In this document: positions 23,094 to 33,792 of the stretch, in pieces
Layout of the letters: every line of letters begins with the position of its first letter
Numbering within the stretch: position 1 is the stretch's first letter
Origin: Prochlorococcus sp. AG-436-M02
GTDB lineage: Bacteria; Cyanobacteriota; Cyanobacteriia; PCC-6307; Cyanobiaceae
Reading direction: 5' to 3'
Assembly (NCBI GenBank): GCA_003212515.1
Contig: QCPL01000005.1
Location: 1-64,000, forward strand
DNA length: 64,000 nucleotides
Notes under the pieces: model-generated
What the model was told of the DNA's origin: nothing
Seen by the model: the letters and a program-made list of their open reading frames with translations, nothing else
The model's database searches: none
Program-made: the position numbers and the translations under genes

Positions 23094-23956
23094 CAGGGAA
23101 GTTCTAAAGAGATAGGACCAATTAGTTTTTTGCGAAAATCATCTAATAATCTTTGAGCCATTCGATTTGTATTACCCGAGGTATGATGGTCAGCAGCATT
23201 TTTCAACCATAAGTGTCCATTGCTTTGAGCTTTCTCAAGCCTTATCCCATACCGTTTTTCAAGTGTACGGCAAGGTTTGCCAGATAAACTTGTTTGCTCA
23301 CATTGTTCGAGTACTCCTAGAAATCGTATTGCAACAGATTCCACATCGTAGGATGCTTGGCCAATATCATCGCAGAAGGCAAGCCTTAATGCAGCTTCTT
23401 GGTTTTCTAACCTACTCGGAAGGACTCCTGGTGCATCCAGTAGATCAAGTTGTTGTCCAACGCGTACCCATCTTAGAGAGCGTGTAACACCTGCACGTCT
23501 AGAGCTTTGCACGACTTTCTTATTTACTAATCTATTTATTAGAGCTGATTTCCCAACATTAGGGAAGCCAAGAGTTAATGCTCTAACTGCTCGATGTTTC
23601 ATTCCTCTTAATTGGCGACGATTATTTAATTCTTTGCCTAGTTTTATGGCTGTTTCTTTGATCTGCTTAGTTCCCATTCCTGTTTTGGCATCACACCATA
23701 GTGCTGTTTGCCCTTGTTGTTTAAACCACGTATCCCATACTTCTAAAGATTGTTCAGAGATCATATCTCTCCTATTAATCACTAATAAATGTTTTTTGTT
23801 CTTGATCCATTTTTCAAGACATGGGTGAGATGTAGAGCGTGGTATTCGAGCATCTCTCACTTCTATAACAAGGTCTACTTTCTCAAGGCTGAGAGTAAGT
23901 TGTTTTTCTGCTTTGGCTATGTGCCCTGGATACCATTGGATAATTTGGGAGGTCAC
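23093..23956 (-). CDS. rbgA: Ribosome biogenesis GTPase YlqF/RbgA
   Basis: Circularly permuted GTPase: INRRD (G4) precedes GFPNVGKSALINRL (G1). Confidence 0.92.
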   Translation of the reverse strand: MTSQIIQWYPGHIAKAEKQLTLSLEKVDLVIEVRDARIPRSTSHPCLEKWIKNKKHLLVINRRDMISEQSLEVWDTWFKQQGQTALWCDAKTGMGTKQIKETAIKLGKELNNRRQLRGMKHRAVRALTLGFPNVGKSALINRLVNKKVVQSSRRAGVTRSLRWVRVGQQLDLLDAPGVLPSRLENQEAALRLAFCDDIGQASYDVESVAIRFLGVLEQCEQTSLSGKPCRTLEKRYGIRLEKAQSNGHLWLKNAADHHTSGNTNRMAQRLLDDFRKKLIGPISLELP

Positions 23957-24276
23957 GGCATAATTGGTATTAAATGGAGGACAAAGTAATTACGAAAATA
24001 GGACAAACTAGCTTAAATGAATTTTCTATAGATTAATAGTTCATTGGTGTGACGAGGAAAAATTAGTATTGAACTTTTTCTTAGATTTGGGGCAATTTTC
24101 GAAATTTAGCTAACTAATTTCTCACTTTTAATAGAAGTAAGAGAAATTGATTTCTTGTAATAACAATGCTTTTCAGCCTTTAGGACTATGGTCAGGTGAA
24201 TACTCTGGCTGATTGTGGAAGTATTTTCACTGTTCTCGAGCTAGTCTCACCGGGTTTTTAATACCCAAGGCAATTC

Positions 24277-25485
24277 ATGGCAAAGCGTTCTCTTTCAAGT
24301 CTCGGCGTAGAGGACCTATGTGGTAAAAGAGTTTTGGTTCGCGTTGATTTTAATGTTCCTTTGAATGAAGAAGGTTCAATAACCGATGACACAAGAATCC
24401 GTGCAGCACTTCCAACAATTCAACATTTAATAGAGAATCAAGCCAAAGTTATTCTTGCCGCACATTTTGGAAGGCCTAAAGGTCAAGTCAATGAAGATAT
24501 GCGCCTTACTCCTGTATGTAAAAGGTTAAGCGATCTAATAGATCAAACTGTTATTAAGACTGAAAGTTGTATTGGTCCTGATGCTGAATCTAAGGTCAAT
24601 GCTATGAACAATGGTGATGTTGTTCTTTTGGAGAATGTACGTTTTATTGCTGCGGAAGAAAAGAATGATTCGGATTTTGCTAAGAAATTATCTTCTTTAG
24701 CAGAAGTCTATGTGAATGATGCTTTTGGAGCAGCCCACAGAGCCCATGCATCTACTGAAGGAGTGGCTAAACATTTGAATCCGAGCGTAGCTGGGTACTT
24801 AATGGAAAAAGAGCTTCAATATCTGCAAGGTGCTGTTGATGCACCTAAAAGACCTTTAGCTGCAATCGTTGGTGGTTCTAAAGTCAGTAGTAAGATTGGT
24901 GTTCTGGAATCTTTAATTGATAAATGTGACAAAGTTTTGATTGGTGGGGGTATGATTTTTACTTTTTACAAGGCAAGAGGTTTATCTGTCGGGAAAAGCT
25001 TAGTTGAAGAGGATAAGCTTGAACTTGCTAAAGCTCTTGAGGAAAAAGCCAAAGCAAAGGGTGTTGAGTTGCTTTTACCTAACGACGTTCTGCTAGCTGA
25101 CAACTTTTCTCCTGAGGCTAATAGTCAGTTGGCTCAAATAAATTCAATCCCAGACGGTTGGATGGGCTTAGACATAGGACCTGATTCAGTAAAATTATTT
25201 CAAGATGCTTTGGCTGATTGTCAGACTGTAATTTGGAATGGACCAATGGGTGTTTTTGAATTTGATAAATTTGCTAAAGGAACCAATGCTATTTCGACAA
25301 CTTTGGCTGAGTTGAGTTCAAAAGGTTGCTGCACAATCATTGGTGGTGGTGATTCCGTTGCAGCAGTTGAAAAGGCTGGTTTAGCATCCAAAATGTCTCA
25401 TATTTCAACAGGAGGAGGAGCGAGTTTAGAGTTACTTGAAGGTAAAGTCCTCCCAGGTGTAGCTGCTTTAGACGATCAAATTTGA
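24277..25485 (+). CDS. pgk: Phosphoglycerate kinase
   Basis: [30 protein letters not shown]. Confidence 0.98.
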   Translation: MAKRSLSSLGVEDLCGKRVLVRVDFNVPLNEEGSITDDTRIRAALPTIQHLIENQAKVILAAHFGRPKGQVNEDMRLTPVCKRLSDLIDQTVIKTESCIGPDAESKVNAMNNGDVVLLENVRFIAAEEKNDSDFAKKLSSLAEVYVNDAFGAAHRAHASTEGVAKHLNPSVAGYLMEKELQYLQGAVDAPKRPLAAIVGGSKVSSKIGVLESLIDKCDKVLIGGGMIFTFYKARGLSVGKSLVEEDKLELAKALEEKAKAKGVELLLPNDVLLADNFSPEANSQLAQINSIPDGWMGLDIGPDSVKLFQDALADCQTVIWNGPMGVFEFDKFAKGTNAISTTLAELSSKGCCTIIGGGDSVAAVEKAGLASKMSHISTGGGASLELLEGKVLPGVAALDDQI

Positions 25486-25497
25486 ATTGAAAAATCT

Positions 25498-26241
25498 TTA
25501 AGGTTTTAATTCACTAGTTGAAGAGACTATTCTAATTTTTTTTGTTATAGATATTAGGCCTTGAGGATGAGCTATGAGAGCAGCCAGGCGATGTTCACCT
25601 GGCTTTAATGGAGCACGAGCAGATTTGAATATTCCACCAGAGCCCATGGGCATTAGTTCTAATTCTTTCTTCGAGGATTTTGTTTTTTGACCGCTTATAG
25701 CTATTAAACCGCCAGCAATTATTGAGTCTTCAAGAGGCTCTTCAAGTATTATGTCTATGTCATACATACTCCCTGTAAGAACTGCATCTGGAATTTGAAC
25801 AGTCACATCTAGCATTTTATTTCCACTTTTAAGAATTGAGTAGTCACTAAAACTTTCTTTTTTTATCACTTTCCCATTATTAATCGAAATAGCTATTTTT
25901 TGCTTTGATATGAGGTTGTAATTTTGATCATTTCTTTTTTTTGAACCTTTGACTGTTATTTCAAGTAATTTGCGCTCATCTTTTAGATCCTTTAAAAATT
26001 TTATATTCCAAGAGGCATCAGGAAAAACTTTTATAAAGGCATCAAATCTTTGTGATATATCTTTGGCTATTTCTTCTGAGAATAGATTGAATAATTCATT
26101 TTTATTTTTGCTGTTAAATGTTTTCTCGAGTCCTTGTTGTAGTACTTCAATTTCTCTGGCTTGCGAAAAATCACTAGATAAAATGATTGAGAGGATAAAC
26201 ACCCCAGAAATCAACAAAAATTTTAGTGATTTTTGTACCAC
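25498..26241 (-). CDS. Hypothetical exported protein
   Basis: 247 aa; N-terminal signal-like helix; no family recognised by eye. Confidence 0.7.
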   Translation of the reverse strand: MVQKSLKFLLISGVFILSIILSSDFSQAREIEVLQQGLEKTFNSKNKNELFNLFSEEIAKDISQRFDAFIKVFPDASWNIKFLKDLKDERKLLEITVKGSKKRNDQNYNLISKQKIAISINNGKVIKKESFSDYSILKSGNKMLDVTVQIPDAVLTGSMYDIDIILEEPLEDSIIAGGLIAISGQKTKSSKKELELMPMGSGGIFKSARAPLKPGEHRLAALIAHPQGLISITKKIRIVSSTSELKP

Positions 26242-26294
26242 AGATGCTCTTGATTTATCTATAACCTAATTGTAGGCATAGAAAAGGATTTTTT

Positions 26295-27365
26295 ATGACT
26301 AAGCTTCTCATTGCTGCTAGTGGTACAGGTGGGCATATTTATCCTGCACTTTCAGTTTCAGAAGCGTTGCCTGAATCTTGGGAAGTATGTTGGCTGGGGG
26401 TTAAAGATCGTCTAGAACAAGTAGTTCTGCCCACAGAATTTGAACTGATCACCATCCCTGTGAAGGCTGTACAAGCGAAAGGAATTAAAAAGTTTGTACA
26501 GCTTATTAAACTTTTGTTTTCAGTCATCTTTGTAGTTCGATTAATTAGGAGAAAAAGGATTGACATTGTTTTCACGACAGGAGGTTATATCTCGGCACCT
26601 TCAATAATTGCTTCTAGGTTATGTAGAGTCCCTGTTATTTTGCATGAGTCCAATGCTTTCCCAGGGAAAGTTACACGCTTGTTAGCTAGATTTTGTGACC
26701 AGGTTGCGTTGGGTTTACCTGTTGCAGAAGAGCATCTGAAAAACTGCAAGCTAACTGTTACGGGGACCCCTGTTAGACCTCAATTTCTATTTTCCAACCC
26801 TTTGCCATCTTGGGTCCCGATGGGAATTACTCCTTTAATCGTTGTAATGGGAGGTAGTCAGGGTGCTGTTGGGTTGAACAAAATGTTCAGAAGGATTCTA
26901 CCTTCTTTATTGAAGAAGGGATGTCGAGTAGTTCACATCATTGGGGAAAATGATAACCCATCAGATATTCAAAACTCCAAATTTGTAGAAAAGACTTTTA
27001 CTGAGGAAGTTGCTGGATTATTGCAACATGCTGATCTTGTAATTAGTAGATCAGGTGCTGGCGCTTTAAGTGAAATTGCAGTGTGTAATACCCCCGCAAT
27101 TCTTATTCCATATCCCTATGCAGCTGATAACCATCAGGAGATCAATGCTGCTTATGCAGCTCAGTTTGGTGGGGTATTAATAATTCATGAAAATATATAT
27201 GCTGCTCAACCTCTGCTTAAATCAATAGGGAATTTACTAGATCTTTCTCCTTCTATTAATGACCAAGGGAAAACCTTGTTAAGTAAAATGAGTGAGGGGA
27301 TAGGCAAGATTGCATCTCCTAAGGCACATCTAGATTTGGTTGAGATTATTCGTCAATACAGCTAA
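26295..27365 (+). CDS. murG: UDP-GlcNAc:lipid II transferase
   Basis: ASGTGGHIYPAL, HESNAFPGKVTR, GGSQGA. Confidence 0.96.
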   Translation: MTKLLIAASGTGGHIYPALSVSEALPESWEVCWLGVKDRLEQVVLPTEFELITIPVKAVQAKGIKKFVQLIKLLFSVIFVVRLIRRKRIDIVFTTGGYISAPSIIASRLCRVPVILHESNAFPGKVTRLLARFCDQVALGLPVAEEHLKNCKLTVTGTPVRPQFLFSNPLPSWVPMGITPLIVVMGGSQGAVGLNKMFRRILPSLLKKGCRVVHIIGENDNPSDIQNSKFVEKTFTEEVAGLLQHADLVISRSGAGALSEIAVCNTPAILIPYPYAADNHQEINAAYAAQFGGVLIIHENIYAAQPLLKSIGNLLDLSPSINDQGKTLLSKMSEGIGKIASPKAHLDLVEIIRQYS

Positions 27366-28470
27366 GAACTTGTTGCATAGCATTAATTATTTTTTCATTG
27401 TCAGATTTTTTCTTAAGACTAATTCTTAGCCAGTTTTCTCCTAATTCATTAAAAGACCTACAATCTCGTAATAAGATATTTTTTTTAGCAAGAGCTTCTC
27501 GGAAGTGGGTAAGTGAAACACTACTTTCTATTAATTGGAAATTAGTAGCTGATGGATGTGCGGTGATGCCTGAGAGTTTTTGTAAATTTGTTTGAAGCCA
27601 TTCCCCCTCAACTTTTACCCAATCCTGAATTTTTTTTACTTGTGTTTTCAGGATGTCTTCGTCTTCCATTAGCTTTATCCCTACCATTGCCGCTAATCCA
27701 TTTACTGGCCATGGGTCTCTCCATTCTTGCCATTGTTGGAGTCTCCTGGGAGAGCTAATTGCGTAGCCCAGCCTTAATCCTGCGATAGAAAATAATTTTG
27801 TAAGACTTCGAATAACAATTAGATTTGGATAATGAGCGACGAATGGGATAAGTGATTCTTTTTCACCATCTGGTACTAATGGCAGGAAAGCTTCATCGCA
27901 AATTACCAGGCTTTGAGATGAAAGCATGGCTTTTAGAGAATTAAGACTCCAAGATTGTCCAGTGGGATTATGTGGGTTTGTAATCCAGATCACATTTTCA
28001 TGAGGTTTTAATGGAAAGAATTGTGGAAAAAAAGAGTTCCATTTTAAGGGAATGGGACAAGTTATAAATTTGCCATTCCAGCATCTAAGTGCTCTTTTGT
28101 AATCTAAGAAACCTGGTGAAGGTAAGATGCTGACTCCATGCCAGGCGGCATCACGAGCAGCCCAAGTTATCAGCTCTGAAGCTCCATTTCCTGGCAAGAC
28201 CATAGAAGAGTCGACTTCATGAAATTTACCGATTGCTTCTCTTAGCCTTAAATAACTGCGATCAGGGTAGATTTTCAGTGCAGTGCCATTAACTCCTTGG
28301 GATAGACATTTTTGCAGATTAGGAGGAAGAGGAAAGGGGGTTAAAGAGGCACTAGCGTCAATAAGAGAACTTATATTTACTTTTAGCCTGTTTGCTTCTT
28401 GCTCTAGATTTCCACCATGTTGAAGCAAAAGTTTTTGACCATGTTCCGAAAACTTATTGTTTAAACCCAT
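27346..28470 (-). CDS. HisC/CobC-like aminotransferase, possible threonine-phosphate decarboxylase
   Basis: [39 protein letters not shown]. Confidence 0.75.
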   Translation of the reverse strand: MGLNNKFSEHGQKLLLQHGGNLEQEANRLKVNISSLIDASASLTPFPLPPNLQKCLSQGVNGTALKIYPDRSYLRLREAIGKFHEVDSSMVLPGNGASELITWAARDAAWHGVSILPSPGFLDYKRALRCWNGKFITCPIPLKWNSFFPQFFPLKPHENVIWITNPHNPTGQSWSLNSLKAMLSSQSLVICDEAFLPLVPDGEKESLIPFVAHYPNLIVIRSLTKLFSIAGLRLGYAISSPRRLQQWQEWRDPWPVNGLAAMVGIKLMEDEDILKTQVKKIQDWVKVEGEWLQTNLQKLSGITAHPSATNFQLIESSVSLTHFREALAKKNILLRDCRSFNELGENWLRISLKKKSDNEKIINAMQQVLSCIDE

Positions 28471-29657
28471 GGCAATTCACTGCCTACAGCTTCTTTGATA
28501 TTCCGACATCCATGTCGATTCAGTTGAGTGATTAAACCCTCAAGTATATGAGGAACTAGAATAGGACCTTGAAAAATCCATCCTGTGTATACTTGTATAA
28601 GAGATGCACCAGCTGCAATACGCTCCCAAGCACTTTCTGCAGAATCAATACCTCCAACACCTACTAAAGGTAAATCTTCTCCTGCATTTTTTCTTAACCG
28701 TCTAAGTACTTCTAAGGCTCTTGAACGCAATGGATTGCCACTAAGTCCACCTTGCTCTAGGCTAAGTGGCTTTCCAGTTTGTAAAATAATGCGTTTTTCT
28801 AGACCTAATCTATCTAAACTAGTATTAGTGGCGATAATTCCCGCCAACCCTTCTTGATAGGCTACTTGTGCTAGATTATCAATTTCTTTATTATTTAAAT
28901 CTGGAGCAATCTTAACAAGGAGTGGTGGGCAAGAAGTCAAACGTCTAAGTTTTTTTATCAATTTTCTTAATTCTGTTGAATCTTGTAATTTACGTAGTCC
29001 CGGTGTATTTGGCGAACTGACATTAATAACTGCATAATCAGCCAATGATCCCAAGATTTCAAGAGAATAAGCATAATCATCAGGCGCATCTTCAAGAGCA
29101 GTTATTTTTGACTTGCCTAAATTCAGACCAATGATTGACGACCTACTCCCTGGTGGTGGTAACCTCTGCTTCTCAAGAGTTTCTTTCATTTTTGATGCCC
29201 CACGATTGTTAAATCCCATTCGATTTAAAGCAGCCTTTTCTTTTGAGAGTCGGAAAAGTCTTGGCTTGGGGTTGCCTAATTGAGCATGCCAAGTGACTGT
29301 GCCCAGTTCAACAAAGCCAAAGCCAAAGTTGTGCCATATAGAAGCTGCAATTCCATTTTTGTCAAATCCTGCAGCAAGCCCTAAGGGATTCTGAAAGTTA
29401 CATCCAAATAAAGTTTGCTCTAGCTTGGCATCTCTACGCTGTAGCTCTTTCTCTAATTCCTCCAACAATGTAGCTATACCTGGCCATTTTCTATAAAGGG
29501 CGGCTTTCTCTAGACTATTAAGAGTGAGTTGGCTTAGTTGTTCAGCATCAATGCCATCGTCTCGTTCAAGGATGTGCCCAAAGAACTGCTTGTACAAAAA
29601 ATTACTTGAGAAGAACCTAGTTTGTGAGTTATTTCCCATTTTACTTTTAATGATCAC
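28461..29657 (-). CDS. pyrD: Dihydroorotate dehydrogenase (quinone), class 2
   Basis: [51 protein letters not shown]. Confidence 0.96.
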   Translation of the reverse strand: MIIKSKMGNNSQTRFFSSNFLYKQFFGHILERDDGIDAEQLSQLTLNSLEKAALYRKWPGIATLLEELEKELQRRDAKLEQTLFGCNFQNPLGLAAGFDKNGIAASIWHNFGFGFVELGTVTWHAQLGNPKPRLFRLSKEKAALNRMGFNNRGASKMKETLEKQRLPPPGSRSSIIGLNLGKSKITALEDAPDDYAYSLEILGSLADYAVINVSSPNTPGLRKLQDSTELRKLIKKLRRLTSCPPLLVKIAPDLNNKEIDNLAQVAYQEGLAGIIATNTSLDRLGLEKRIILQTGKPLSLEQGGLSGNPLRSRALEVLRRLRKNAGEDLPLVGVGGIDSAESAWERIAAGASLIQVYTGWIFQGPILVPHILEGLITQLNRHGCRNIKEAVGSELPWV

Positions 29658-30189
29658 ATTGAAGTTTTATAGCAATTTTTTTTGAAAAGCTTACTGCGAT
29701 ATCATCTACTCTTTCATTATCAGGATCGCCATTATGACCTTTTACATATTTGAGAGATACATTAGATAAACGAGATTCATCTAATACTTTCCATAAATCT
29801 TGATTAAGAACTGCTTTTCCAGAAGCGGTTTTCCAACCTTTTTTCTTCCAGCCTTGCATCCAAGTATCAAAGCCATTAATTAGATATTTACTATCTGTTC
29901 GGATTGCAAGTGTTGGATGTCTATCAAGTTGTTTTAATTCCTTAAGAATCTCTATTGCAGCCTGAAGTTCCATACGATTATTTGTTGTTTGTGCTTCATA
30001 TCCACCAAATTCTTGAATTGTCCCATCTTCAAAACGTATTAGTGCACCCCATCCACCTGGGCCAGGATTGCCACTACATGCTCCATCAGTTGCGGCTGCT
30101 ATTACTTGACCATGTGCTTGGATCATTGAAAAAAATAGCCGGTCAAATATGACCGGCGACAAAGAACAGAAATTAGACCTTATGCGCAA
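29647..30189 (-). CDS. rnhA: Ribonuclease HI
   Basis: [45 protein letters not shown]. Likely start MIQAHG, inside the ORF. Confidence 0.96.
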   Translation of the reverse strand: MRIRSNFCSLSPVIFDRLFFSMIQAHGQVIAAATDGACSGNPGPGGWGALIRFEDGTIQEFGGYEAQTTNNRMELQAAIEILKELKQLDRHPTLAIRTDSKYLINGFDTWMQGWKKKGWKTASGKAVLNQDLWKVLDESRLSNVSLKYVKGHNGDPDNERVDDIAVSFSKKIAIKLQCDH

Positions 30190-30203
30190 ATAATAGCTAG
30201 GAA

Positions 30204-30596
30204 TTACTTAAGAGTTACTTTCCCACCTACTTCTTCTATTGCTTTTTTTAGAGCTTCAGCTTCATCTTTGGAAATGCCTTCTTTTATGGTTTTTGGCGCT
30301 GCCTCTACCATTGCTTTAGCATCACCTAAGCCTAAGCCCGTAGCGTTTCTTACTTCTTTAAGAACTTTGATTTTGGCAGAAGCATCGAAGCTTTCTAGCA
30401 CAACATCAAATTCGGTTTTTTCTTCAGCAGCAGCTTCACCACCACCACTGGCTGCACCTGGAGCTGCCATGACGACCCCAGCAGAAGCTGCTGCTGAGAC
30501 GCCAAAGGCATCTTCTATTTGTTTAACAAGCTCTGAGGCTTCTAGCAGGGAAAGAGACTTAAGTGACTCTAAAATCTCGTCTGTTTTTGAAGACAT
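30204..30596 (-). CDS. rplL: 50S ribosomal protein L7/L12
   Basis: [41 protein letters not shown]. Confidence 0.98.
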   Translation of the reverse strand: MSSKTDEILESLKSLSLLEASELVKQIEDAFGVSAAASAGVVMAAPGAASGGGEAAAEEKTEFDVVLESFDASAKIKVLKEVRNATGLGLGDAKAMVEAAPKTIKEGISKDEAEALKKAIEEVGGKVTLK

Positions 30597-30651
30597 GATT
30601 GGAATACAAAAAGTATTTGGGAGAAAAAGTTTTAGTCGAAGATTTTGCTAG

Positions 30652-31215
30652 TTAGCTTTCGCTACTTTCAGCATGTTGTTTAAGCGACCTTGCTATGCCA
30701 GAAGGAACCTCATTAATACCAACAGCAATTTTTGTAGTGATGGAATTTAATGCTCCAGCAATTTGTGCCATGAGTACTTCTTTCGAAGGTAGAGCAGCAA
30801 TTGCTTTTATTTCATCAAGAGTAAGAAGTTTGCCTTCAAAAAGGCCTCCTTTTGTCTCAGATTTTTTGGTTTCCTTTTGGAAAGATTGGACTGCTTTAAG
30901 AGCACTTCCTACATCGCCTTTTACAAGAACAAATGCATTAGTGCCACTTAATAAAGATTCAAGGCCTGTCCAAGAAGAATTCCCATTAATTGCTTTACGC
31001 ATCAAGGTGTTTTTAGCAACCTTGCAGATGCCTTTGCTTGGCTCTAGACGAGAACGCAAATCAGACATCTCTTTAATGGATAAGCCCTTGAAATCAAGAA
31101 CTAAAGCCATTTCAGCTTCGTCGAGGAGGCCTTTAATCTCTTCGACAATTTGTTTTTTGCTCTCCAGCGTGCGGCCCATAGGGATTGGATCGAATCGGGG
31201 GAAGAAGCGGGACAT
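30652..31215 (-). CDS. rplJ: 50S ribosomal protein L10
   Basis: L10 family sequence; likely start [10 protein letters not shown] at 31179. Confidence 0.97.
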   Translation of the reverse strand: MSRFFPRFDPIPMGRTLESKKQIVEEIKGLLDEAEMALVLDFKGLSIKEMSDLRSRLEPSKGICKVAKNTLMRKAINGNSSWTGLESLLSGTNAFVLVKGDVGSALKAVQSFQKETKKSETKGGLFEGKLLTLDEIKAIAALPSKEVLMAQIAGALNSITTKIAVGINEVPSGIARSLKQHAESSES

Positions 31216-31284
31216 ACGGCCGTTTAATCTCTCAAAACAAAGAGACGAGGCAGCCGTTGATTCAATCCATTTATGGAAAATCTT

Positions 31285-31365
31285 TGCGTTTACCTCGGCA
31301 GGATTTTAATGAATTAATCTGAAAGTTTTATTCAGAACCATCCAGACCTGCTGTCTATGGCCGGG
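31285..31365 (-). ncRNA. Ribosomal protein L10 leader
   Basis: Minus-strand ATAGACAGCAGGTCTGG...AATCCTGCCGAGGTAAAC pairs GCAGG with CCTGC, as in the L10 leader consensus; located between rplA and rplJ. Confidence 0.75.
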
Positions 31366-31418
31366 CGCATGCCCGTTTTGGAATTAACCAATACTCTTAC
31401 CTTACAACAAAGAGGTTT

Positions 31419-32123
31419 CTAATCTTCTTTATTGTCTTGCAAAGCAGCAAAATCTACCTCGACAGAAGGTCCCATAGTTGAAGTGATATAAAGACTTTTC
31501 CAGTAACGGCCCTTTGCACCACTTGGCTTATTCCTATCAATAGTCTCATGCAAGACCTTAAGGTTTGCATAAAGATCTTCTTCCGAAAAACTTGCTTTTC
31601 CAAAACGAACATGGACAATTCCTGCCCTGTCAGCTCTGAATTCAAGTTTCCCAGCTTTAAATTCTTTTATTGCTCCAGTTAGATCTGTAGTAACAGTTCC
31701 AGCCTTAGGGTTTGGCATTAGGCCTCTAGGACCAAGTACACGGCCTAGTTTTGCAACTTTAGGCATCATGTCTGGTGTTGAAATCAGTAGATCAAAATTG
31801 AGTTCTCCTTTATTGATTGTTTCAATTAAATCTTCTTCTCCAGAAAGGTCTGCTCCTGCTTTGTTCGCCTCAACAATTTTTTCGCCTTTTGAGATAACCG
31901 CAATTCGTACTTTTTGACCAGTACCTTTTGGAAGTGCAACTGTAGTTCTTAGTTGTTGGTCCGTGTATTTTGGGTCAATACCTAAACGGATATGCGCTTC
32001 GATAGTTTCATCGAACTTTGCATTTGCATTTTCTTTAACTAACTTGATTGCGTCTAAAGGCAAATATGACCTCCCCTCAACTTTGGAGGATAGGGCGGCC
32101 ATTCTTTTGGAAGTTTTTTTCAT
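31419..32123 (-). CDS. rplA: 50S ribosomal protein L1
   Basis: [15 protein letters not shown]; 234 aa. Confidence 0.98.
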   Translation of the reverse strand: MKKTSKRMAALSSKVEGRSYLPLDAIKLVKENANAKFDETIEAHIRLGIDPKYTDQQLRTTVALPKGTGQKVRIAVISKGEKIVEANKAGADLSGEEDLIETINKGELNFDLLISTPDMMPKVAKLGRVLGPRGLMPNPKAGTVTTDLTGAIKEFKAGKLEFRADRAGIVHVRFGKASFSEEDLYANLKVLHETIDRNKPSGAKGRYWKSLYITSTMGPSVEVDFAALQDNKED

Positions 32124-32211
32124 AAAATTTGGGGTTCAAGCGACGTTTTGGTCTCCCCCTGTAAATGTGGAAAAATTAGGTATGAGAGATAAAGAGTGGT
32201 AAGTGAATTAA

Positions 32212-32637
32212 TCACTCACTAATCGAAACACCCATATTGCGGGCAGTCCCTTCAATTACCTTCATTGCTGATTCAATATTATTACAGTTGAGATCAGGCA
32301 ATTTGGTTTTTGCAATTTCTTCTAGTTGGCTACGGTTAATACTACCGGCTTGACCTTTAGCAGATTCTCCCGAGCCTTTAGCAATTCCTGCAGCCTTGGT
32401 AATAAGCACTGATGCAGGGGGGGTTTTAGTGATAAAAGTGAAACTTCTGTCTTCAAAAACAGATATCTCAACAGGGATTACAAAACCTGCTTTGTCTTGG
32501 GTTCTGGCATTGTATTCCTTACAAAAAGCCATAATGTTAACCCCATGCTGGCCAAGAGCGGGACCAACTGGAGGGGCTGGATTTGCTTTGCCGGCCTGAA
32601 GGGCCAACTTGATCACAGCTACAACTTTCTTTGCCAT
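32212..32637 (-). CDS. rplK: 50S ribosomal protein L11
   Basis: [32 protein letters not shown]. Confidence 0.98.
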   Translation of the reverse strand: MAKKVVAVIKLALQAGKANPAPPVGPALGQHGVNIMAFCKEYNARTQDKAGFVIPVEISVFEDRSFTFITKTPPASVLITKAAGIAKGSGESAKGQAGSINRSQLEEIAKTKLPDLNCNNIESAMKVIEGTARNMGVSISE

Positions 32638-32754
32638 CTTTCTTGAGAAAATGATTAATTACGGATTACCTTGATAAAAGGAAAATTTTGAAAAGGTTAT
32701 GGGAAACCTACTTCATTTGGATGCCCACTAATTAAATAATGGGCAATTCATCAG

Positions 32755-33414
32755 TTAGTTCTGTTTACTGATCTGAGAGAATTCAAGCTCTACGGGAGTT
32801 TCTCTGCCAAAAATTGAAAGAAGGGCTTTTAACTTATTGCGCTCTCCAGATACCTCTATGACTTCTCCTTGGAAATCTTTAAAAGGTCCTGACGTCACAA
32901 GAATCTGGTCTCCCTCACTTAAATCGAGTTTCACAACTGTTTTCTTTTCTGCCGCTCGTTTGAAAATTCGATTTACTTCTTGCCTACTTAGTGGCCTTGG
33001 TTTTATATGACCACGCCCTCTACCAGTTGCCCTACGGTCTTCAGCTCCAACAAAATTGATGACGTTTGGTGTACTTCGAACCGCCATCATTGTGTCTTCA
33101 TCAAGAACCATTCGCACAAGTACGTATCCAGGGAAGACTTTCTCTTCAGTTGATTGTCTACTCCCATCTTTTTTTACTTTCACCGCAGGAGAGTGAGGAA
33201 TTTCTATCTCAAGGATTCTATTGCTAACCCCTAATGTGACAGATCTTTGCTCAAGAGTAGCTTTGACTTTTTTTTCGCAACTTGAAGCTACTTGAATTGC
33301 ATACCAGCGAGCAATAGTTGTTTTTCCATAAGAGCTGTTCTCCTCGCTATTAGTGGGAGAAGGTATATCCATTACTTGGCTAGATTTGTTGGGTGTGGGT
33401 TCAATTTCTGACAC
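32755..33414 (-). CDS. nusG: Transcription antitermination factor NusG
   Basis: WYAIQVASSCEKKV, FPGYVLVRM, KOW-like C-terminus. Confidence 0.96.
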   Translation of the reverse strand: MSEIEPTPNKSSQVMDIPSPTNSEENSSYGKTTIARWYAIQVASSCEKKVKATLEQRSVTLGVSNRILEIEIPHSPAVKVKKDGSRQSTEEKVFPGYVLVRMVLDEDTMMAVRSTPNVINFVGAEDRRATGRGRGHIKPRPLSRQEVNRIFKRAAEKKTVVKLDLSEGDQILVTSGPFKDFQGEVIEVSGERNKLKALLSIFGRETPVELEFSQISKQN

Positions 33415-33468
33415 TTTTGAAAGTTGAATTTAAGTGAGGTTGAAAGAAGATGTTGAACTTTTATTTAT

Positions 33469-33711
33469 TCAACGGAAGATTTGTGAGGCCCCCCAGCCGA
33501 AGAACCGGCTGACGGATGCTATTAATGCTGCCGATAGTGTAACCATTAAAATCACGGCTATCGACTCGCTAAATAGTTGTTGTCTACTGGGCCACACAAC
33601 CAGTTTTAACTCATCAACAGTAGAACCTATGAAGCCCTTTTTAGGAGAGGGCTTCTCTTTCTCTGGTTGAGAGAGGGAATCTGGTGTTTCTTGAGGAGTT
33701 GAGCTTGACAC
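33469..33711 (-). CDS. secE: Preprotein translocase subunit SecE
   Basis: Small single-TM protein with ELKLVVWPSRQQL, upstream of nusG. Confidence 0.92.
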   Translation of the reverse strand: MSSSTPQETPDSLSQPEKEKPSPKKGFIGSTVDELKLVVWPSRQQLFSESIAVILMVTLSAALIASVSRFFGWGASQIFR

Positions 33712-33792
33712 GCTATATAAGCCTGAGGCTAATTATGCCTGTGCGTATGCAATGGCCTTTTATAAATAATAGGTTAATCGATAAACAAATTG

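Noticed and set aside
23990-24276. tRNA or 6S-like RNA in the pgk spacer
   Set aside because: No cloverleaf, TTCGANNC-type T-loop or 6S bulge recognised by eye; needs tRNAscan/Infernal to be sure.
30268-31309. Plus-strand ORFs of 127 and 204 aa antisense to rplL and rplJ
   Set aside because: Shadow ORFs of conserved ribosomal genes; no recognisable motifs.
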